The notes under the pieces were generated by a model, which worked only from the letters and a program-made list of their open reading frames with translations, did not search any database and was not told the DNA's origin. Shown in pieces: positions 59,279-64,000 of a DNA stretch of 64,000 nucleotides (its first letter is position 1; the number at the start of each line of letters is the position of its first letter). The translations under genes were made by a program, and so were the position numbers. Source of the DNA: Agrocybe praecox (taxonomy: Eukaryota; Basidiomycota; Agaricomycetes; Agaricales; Agrocybaceae); NCBI GenBank assembly GCA_964017145.1, contig OZ024852.1:1365945-1429944 (forward strand). Direction: 5' to 3'.

Positions 59279-60624
59279 TTAAGTCCACCACGACTGGTGG
59301 TCGGCAGCTGGAATCCTTTCCGTTGATTGCGGTTCGCCGAAGGTCTCATCGAAGGCCTTCCCAAGGATGGGGAGCATGTCTTGTGTGACGAGACTTCTGC
59401 CGTTCTGCTTGTATGCTATGCGACTAGCTGTGCGAGTTACCATACTTCCGGCAACTGCTGAAAGGAAGGGAATACGAGAGGCTGGCACTGAGTGGTCACT
59501 TAGAAAGATGTGTTGTGTTAGCGAAAAAATAATCTCGAACAAGACGGAAACTTACCCAAATGCACCGTCCTCAAAACACTTGCCCCAAGCCATGAAGGTG
59601 CCCACTAATCCACTCAACACATCTCCTTGCCCTCCACATCTTTTCAAGCCACCCTCCACATCAATCTCGATCGTCTCTTTGGCCTTCTCAACTTTAGGAT
59701 CCGCATTCTCCAACCGGCTCGCAGCTAGATTGGCCTCTTCCCCCGTCGAGTCTGTCGCGATGATATCCTTCGCTCCCTTCTGCAACACCGTGACGCCACC
59801 TAGCTTGCGTGAAACAGTGGATGCACGGGAATCAGCCGGGGTATCTGGATCAACGCCTACTTCCTGGCTGAGACGTTTGAATTCGACAACGTTAGGCGTG
59901 AGCACTGCGCGTCGATATCCCTTGATGATGGAAATGTCTTTTTCGACCATGTATAAAGCATCTGCGTCGAGGACGATGAACATCCCTCGATCTTTGGCTA
60001 TCGAGACTGCCATTTTGGCGTAAGACTGCATGTAAATGTCTCTTCCTAATCCAGGGCCAACTATTAGGACGTGCAGCCGCGATAATAGGCTTTGGAGTTC
60101 CGCCTTTACGGTATCTGGATATCTGTTACAGACACACGAGATGGGTAAACATGCGCTTCAATGCGAAGTGTAATACCACCCACGTATTTTCATTGAGAAT
60201 AGGGTGGACGATCAGGTCTGGAGAGTACGACTTGATGGCACCAGCTGCCGTTGGAGAGCATATTACATGAGACAGATCTGCACCCTAGAGAAAAACGATC
60301 AAACACGACTTCTGCACGGAGTGGATTATGACTTGCGAGTCGCAAGGCCGAGAACGCGGCAAAGAAAGGAGCACCGGTGTAACTATCATAGCGTATCAGC
60401 TATACGATTTTCGATGATATAGCGATGATTTCGGGAAGGATCGAGAATACCCCGCACTAACTCTAATGCGCCCCCAAGTACACCGACACGGCCTAGATAT
60501 CGGTCAGCATAGATCTGATTTCAGGCTCTAGTTTCTTCAGACCTGATTGACCCTTGTGAAGGGACCCGTCGAGAGGCGGAATGATCTTTTTTATTTGCTC
60601 GAAAATGGGACGAGGAATAGGCAT
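59279..60624 (-). CDS. ATP-dependent (S)-NAD(P)H-hydrate dehydratase
   Basis: Six exons (transcription order): 60543-60624, 60462-60492, 60337-60382, 60184-60284, 59556-60122, 59279-59498; 348 aa. Ribokinase-like YjeF C-terminal (CARKD) features are present: [74 protein letters not shown] and the nucleotide loop [19 protein letters not shown]. The enzyme uses ATP to repair hydrated NADH and NADPH, a metabolite-repair function in cytosol and mitochondria. Intron 3 uses a GC donor with perfect GCAAGT (60336-60331); without it the ALRLGAD block is broken. ATG 60624 gives [20 protein letters not shown], the usual family start. Confidence 0.95.
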
Positions 60625-61347
60625 TTTGGATGGTGGACAAGAGAAAGAGCTGCTTCGAGGGAAATGACGTATTACGACTCAGATTACTAATCAATCTGTT
60701 AATCAGAGGCTCGCTTAGACATGCTCGCGTACGTTGTCCTCGACGTTGACAATAACAAAAACAATGAACATCTGCCTCACACCCAGGATCCTCTGCCTGC
60801 CTTCAAGCAAAACCTCATGGCGCACAATCCTTTGATGGTGGCCTGGGGGAGACTACTGTGCCAACAGCACCAACAATGTCCTGAGGTCTTAAGGAAGAAT
60901 GACCACTCAAGTACTCATGCATCATGCTCGATTTCCCTGCGAACTCTGGTAAGTTGTCACTGGAGTCACTCGTAGTTGTACAGTATGACAGGGTTGGTGA
61001 GGGCGAAGTAACCAATCAGAGGGGGATAAAAATAAGCCATTGTCTAGAAATAGCGCAGCTGGTAGTAACAATGCTCTCATTCAACTCTTTCACAAAAAGG
61101 CCAAGCTTGGCTAAAGGAGCATAGTAAAATTTAACAGAGCAACCGATATAAAAATGGAGGAAATTTTCAATCCCTCGAGTTTTGTTGCCCGCGATCGATC
61201 ATTCCCTGCAGTGCAGGCCTGCGCAGGCACATCCTTCTTCCTCCTTTCTTATAAAAGACTTTCTCCTTCCTCTCTTTTTTTCCCTATCTTGCTCTCAAGG
61301 CCAAGCGCCCATTTTTATCTTTCGATTTTTTGTTCTCTTTTACCAAG
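60625..61347. promoter_or_regulatory. Divergent region between the dehydratase and GH16 genes
   Basis: 723 bp. A purine/pyrimidine-biased stretch and a TATA box for the GH16 gene (61250-61257) are seen; no gene. Confidence 0.4.
61250..61257 (+). promoter_or_regulatory. TATA box of the GH16 gene
   Basis: TATAAAAG 98 bp ahead of ATG 61348, followed by a pyrimidine-rich leader (TTCTCCTTCCTCTC...), the pattern of strongly transcribed fungal genes. Confidence 0.6.
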
Positions 61348-62634
61348 ATGCGCTGCCAGTTTTCTTTGCTGTTATCCACCCTACCTCTCCTCGCACTTGC
61401 CGGCAAGTCTCATGTATACCAGCCTTTCCGCTCTCGACACCCTGGACGCACACGATCAACTCCTACGAATACCACTTCCACTAATACCACCAGCGACGGC
61501 TGTTCCGATGATATCAAAGCCACATCGTCCAACTCAAAGTACACCCTTGTTGACTTTTATCAGGGTGAATCTTTCTTGAAGTACGTTCATCTTTCTTTCT
61601 TTCTACCATTAGCATTTCTGATTATTTCTACAGCGACTGGGACTTCTACTCCGATGCGGACCCAACTCACGGAAACGTCAATTATCAAACTCGGGACAAT
61701 GCCATTGCGAAGAAACTCGCATATGTCGAGAACGATACTGCCATCCTGGCCGTAGATGATTTCTCGACCGTTGCTGCTGGTGGGAACCGCGACTCGTGAG
61801 TCCTCGTTTCGAGTTTGATTGTTACTCCGATCGCTAATGAAATACCAATCAGTGTTCGCATAAGCTCGAAGAAGACCTACAATGATGGGCTATTCATTGC
61901 CGACTTCTCCTCTATGCCGCATGGTTGCAGCGTCTGGCCAGCGTATTGGTCTGTTGGTCCTGATTGGCCAGCTGGAGGTATGGCTTATTTAACTAACATG
62001 AAACCCTCGTTTTTTCTGATAGAACTTTGTCATTACAAGGTGAAATTGATATCCTGGAAGGTGTCCACGACCAGGCTACCAATCAATACACGCTTCATAC
62101 GTCAGCAGGATGCACACTGAGCAAAACCCAGACAAACGTACTTTCCAACGTCATCACCACGGATTGTGCGAGCAGTGGTACCGATAACGAAGGCTGTGCG
62201 TACTCTGACCCGTCTACGGAGAGCTATGGGCACGAGTTCAATGTGATTTCTGGTGGGGTGTACGCTCATCTGTGGGATAACACTGGGATCAAGATCTGGA
62301 GATTCTCGAGACCTGATGTCCCGGCTGATATCACGTCGAAGAGTCCGGACCCGTCGACCTGGGGTACACCTGCAGCCAATTTCCCTGCTACCAACTGCGA
62401 TATGGCGTCCCATTTCTATGACCATAACTTGGTCATTGATACCACGATCTGCGGGGACTTTGGAAGTCCTACTTATCCGGCGTCAGGATGTTCTGGAACG
62501 TGCGCAGAGGCAGTTGCTGATGCCACAAACTTCCAATGTAAGCGTCTTTTGTTTGATTGATGGTCTTTTTTGCTGATTATATGCTTGCAGACGCGAAGTG
62601 GAGAATCAACTATGTCTCTGTCTACTCTTCATAG
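61348..62634 (+). CDS. Secreted GH16 endo-1,3(4)-beta-glucanase
   Basis: Five exons: 61348-61580, 61634-61795, 61853-61977, 62040-62537, 62591-62634; 353 aa. The N-terminus MRCQFSLLLSTLPLLALAG is a signal peptide. The GH16 active site is GEIDILEGVH, with nucleophile Glu about 175, helper Asp 177 and acid/base Glu 180, preceded by CSVWPAYWSVGPDWPAGG and followed by NQYTLHTSAGC. This order matches Lam16A-type basidiomycete laminarinases that cut beta-1,3(1,4)-glucans. Likely secreted for cell-wall remodelling or nutrition. The protein ends WRINYVSVYSS after the last conserved strand. Cysteines (CTLS, CASSG, CGDFG, CSGTC) probably form disulfides. Confidence 0.96.
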
Positions 62635-63243
62635 ATCATCCTTTATTTTCTTTTGGGCCGGTGGCGTTTCAAGTTGTTTTATTCTTTTTGGTTCTTTGCA
62701 TGACTTAAATTTTTATGGTATTTTATTTCTTCCAAGTATTGCATACTTACTTTATTAGACACGCATCGCCATCCATTCATTTACCATTCACTCACATAGC
62801 ACGCATACATGTACACACCACCACCACCATCATCTCGCTGTATCGCTATATATCCGGGCATAACGTCCGTCCCCTGTATTTCTATCTACCATGACTCGTA
62901 TACTACTATAATCACTTATAGGCGCTGGATGATTCCATTTTTAGCTTGGAATTTGAAATTCAACGAATAAATAAAAAGTGTATCACAATCCATCGATAAC
63001 ATGTACGATCTTGTTCTGCCGTCCGAAGTGGGCATCTGCCGGTACGTACGAAGTTCTGGCCAACCTTGTTTATATAAAAAACGAAGAACGTAGAAGGAAG
63101 GACGACAGCTTGGCTTGAAATTTCAGGAGAAATTGCGGGGAAAGCCGAATTTTATTTGGGGTGCTTCGTTTATCTATTTCTTTTCCTTTGACTTCGACTC
63201 TTCACTCCACCTCTTACATTTTTATACAAGCTGCGATGTTGGT
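62635..63243. promoter_or_regulatory. Intergenic region between GH16 and zinc-cluster genes
   Basis: 609 bp, with a CACCACCACCAC-type run near 62818-62830 and a TATATAAAA box at 63071-63079, about 170 bp ahead of the next ATG. Confidence 0.45.
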
Positions 63244-64000
63244 ATGATGAGCTCCTCGTCTGTGAGCATGATGCTGCCAGCTACTGCTGCCGCGTCTGCC
63301 CCGATAACCGACTCTACCGCGACGGCGACCGGCGCCTCCGGTTTGTGGCCTACTGGTACTAGGAGGGCGGCGAAGGTACGTTTGGAGTTTATGTTTTCTT
63401 CGGTTTTTTCATTTTGTGTTTGATCATAATCATGGCGTGTGCGTGTGCGTTGTTCTGTGTGGTGTGTTTGGTGTTTGCCTTGAGCTCGATCTTGCTGATG
63501 GATGTGCCTTTTTCTTTTGTTGCTGGATATAGGCTTGTGCGAATTGTAGGTGAGTAGGATATCGTGTTTGGGGTTTGTTTGTTGGACTGTTTGATCTGCA
63601 ATTGACTTGCGTTTTTTTAGGCGTAATAAGATTCGATGCGACGGACTGAAGTATGTGATTTTTAAGATGTTGTTCGACTTTAATATGCGGGACTCTAATG
63701 ACATCTATCCATCCTTTCCTTAGGCCCTGCGGCGCATGCGCGAAGAAGGGCTTCCGAGCAGACCAGTGCACGGATGGGTGCGACCCCTGCAGGCGTGCGC
63801 GTGTCCGGTGCGAAGATGCCCACGGCAAGCCATGCAAGCGATGTCTGGAGATGAGGCTGGAGTGCAAGGACGAGTTGAGCGTGTCCTTGCAGCATCGGTT
63901 CGTTACACCTCCCTTGCTAAGCACTGGTGAGCAGCAGCCTCAGCGTGGGAGCGAGAGGGCAAAATCTGCATGTTCGGGTTGTAGGAGGGATAATAAAAAG
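63244..64000 (+). CDS. Fungal Zn2Cys6 protein with tandem zinc clusters (3' end outside window)
   Basis: Exons 63244-63375, 63533-63549 (17 nt), 63621-63650 and 63724 onward; 152 residues are visible, open at the right edge. After a Ser/Ala/Thr-rich start, cluster 1 is CANCRRNKIRCDGLKPCGAC with a last Cys at 75 (C46, C49, C56, C62, C65, C75). Three residues later cluster 2 begins: CDPCRRARVRC, then C97, C100, C107. A third begins at the edge, CSGCRRDNKK (C143, C146). Each fits CX2CX6CX5-12CX2CX6-9C. Zn2Cys6 proteins are nuclear DNA-binding regulators, normally with a single cluster at the N-terminus. Two ATGs (63244, 63247) are adjacent; both give the same protein less one Met. Confidence 0.85.

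Overview
The window is nuclear DNA of a basidiomycete fungus, probably an Agaricomycete. Genes are dense and closely spaced on both strands, and nearly all are broken by several short introns of about 45-70 nt with GT...AG ends. Gene content is fungal and eukaryotic: Zn2Cys6 zinc clusters, a GH16 glucanase with secretion signal, a ROG1-type lipase, CCZ1, TIM44, POL32 and a fungal hexose transporter. Exon models were built by hand from reading frame, splice signals and family alignment remembered by the author. Phases were checked so that each model is an open frame.

Layout. 1-13.1 kb: a Nudix hydrolase (cut at the left edge), POL32 of DNA polymerase delta, an unrecognised disordered protein, a DUF202 membrane protein, methylenetetrahydrofolate reductase and an ELMO protein. 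13.1-17.9 kb: a gene-poor stretch holding cytochrome c haem lyase and a 987-bp non-autonomous DNA transposon with 24-bp inverted repeats flanked by TA. 17.9-36.1 kb: sugar transporter, dihydroxyacetone kinase, ubiquitin-specific protease, CCZ1, PIF1 helicase and TIM44. 36.7-49.8 kb: a WD40 protein, a decayed retroelement fragment, two small unrecognised genes, an F-box-like (2EXR-type) protein, a coiled-coil protein and a DUF676 lipase. 50-59 kb: an unresolved cysteine-containing region, phosphoglucomutase, and two tandem amidase genes made by a local duplication that also copied the tail of phosphoglucomutase. 59.3-64 kb: NAD(P)H-hydrate dehydratase, a secreted GH16 glucanase and the start of a regulator with at least two, probably three, zinc clusters in a row.

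Most genes are housekeeping functions (replication, one-carbon metabolism, mitochondrial import and cytochrome maturation, ubiquitin removal, vesicle fusion) with no operon-like logic. The accessory signal is in the transposon, the retroelement relic, the amidase duplication with its repeat-rich spacer, and the multi-cluster regulator at the right edge. I saw no CRISPR array, no rRNA and no convincing tRNA. I did not find a clearly new multi-gene system; the best candidates for novelty are the tandem zinc-cluster protein, the amidase duplication and the compound-repeat transposon.
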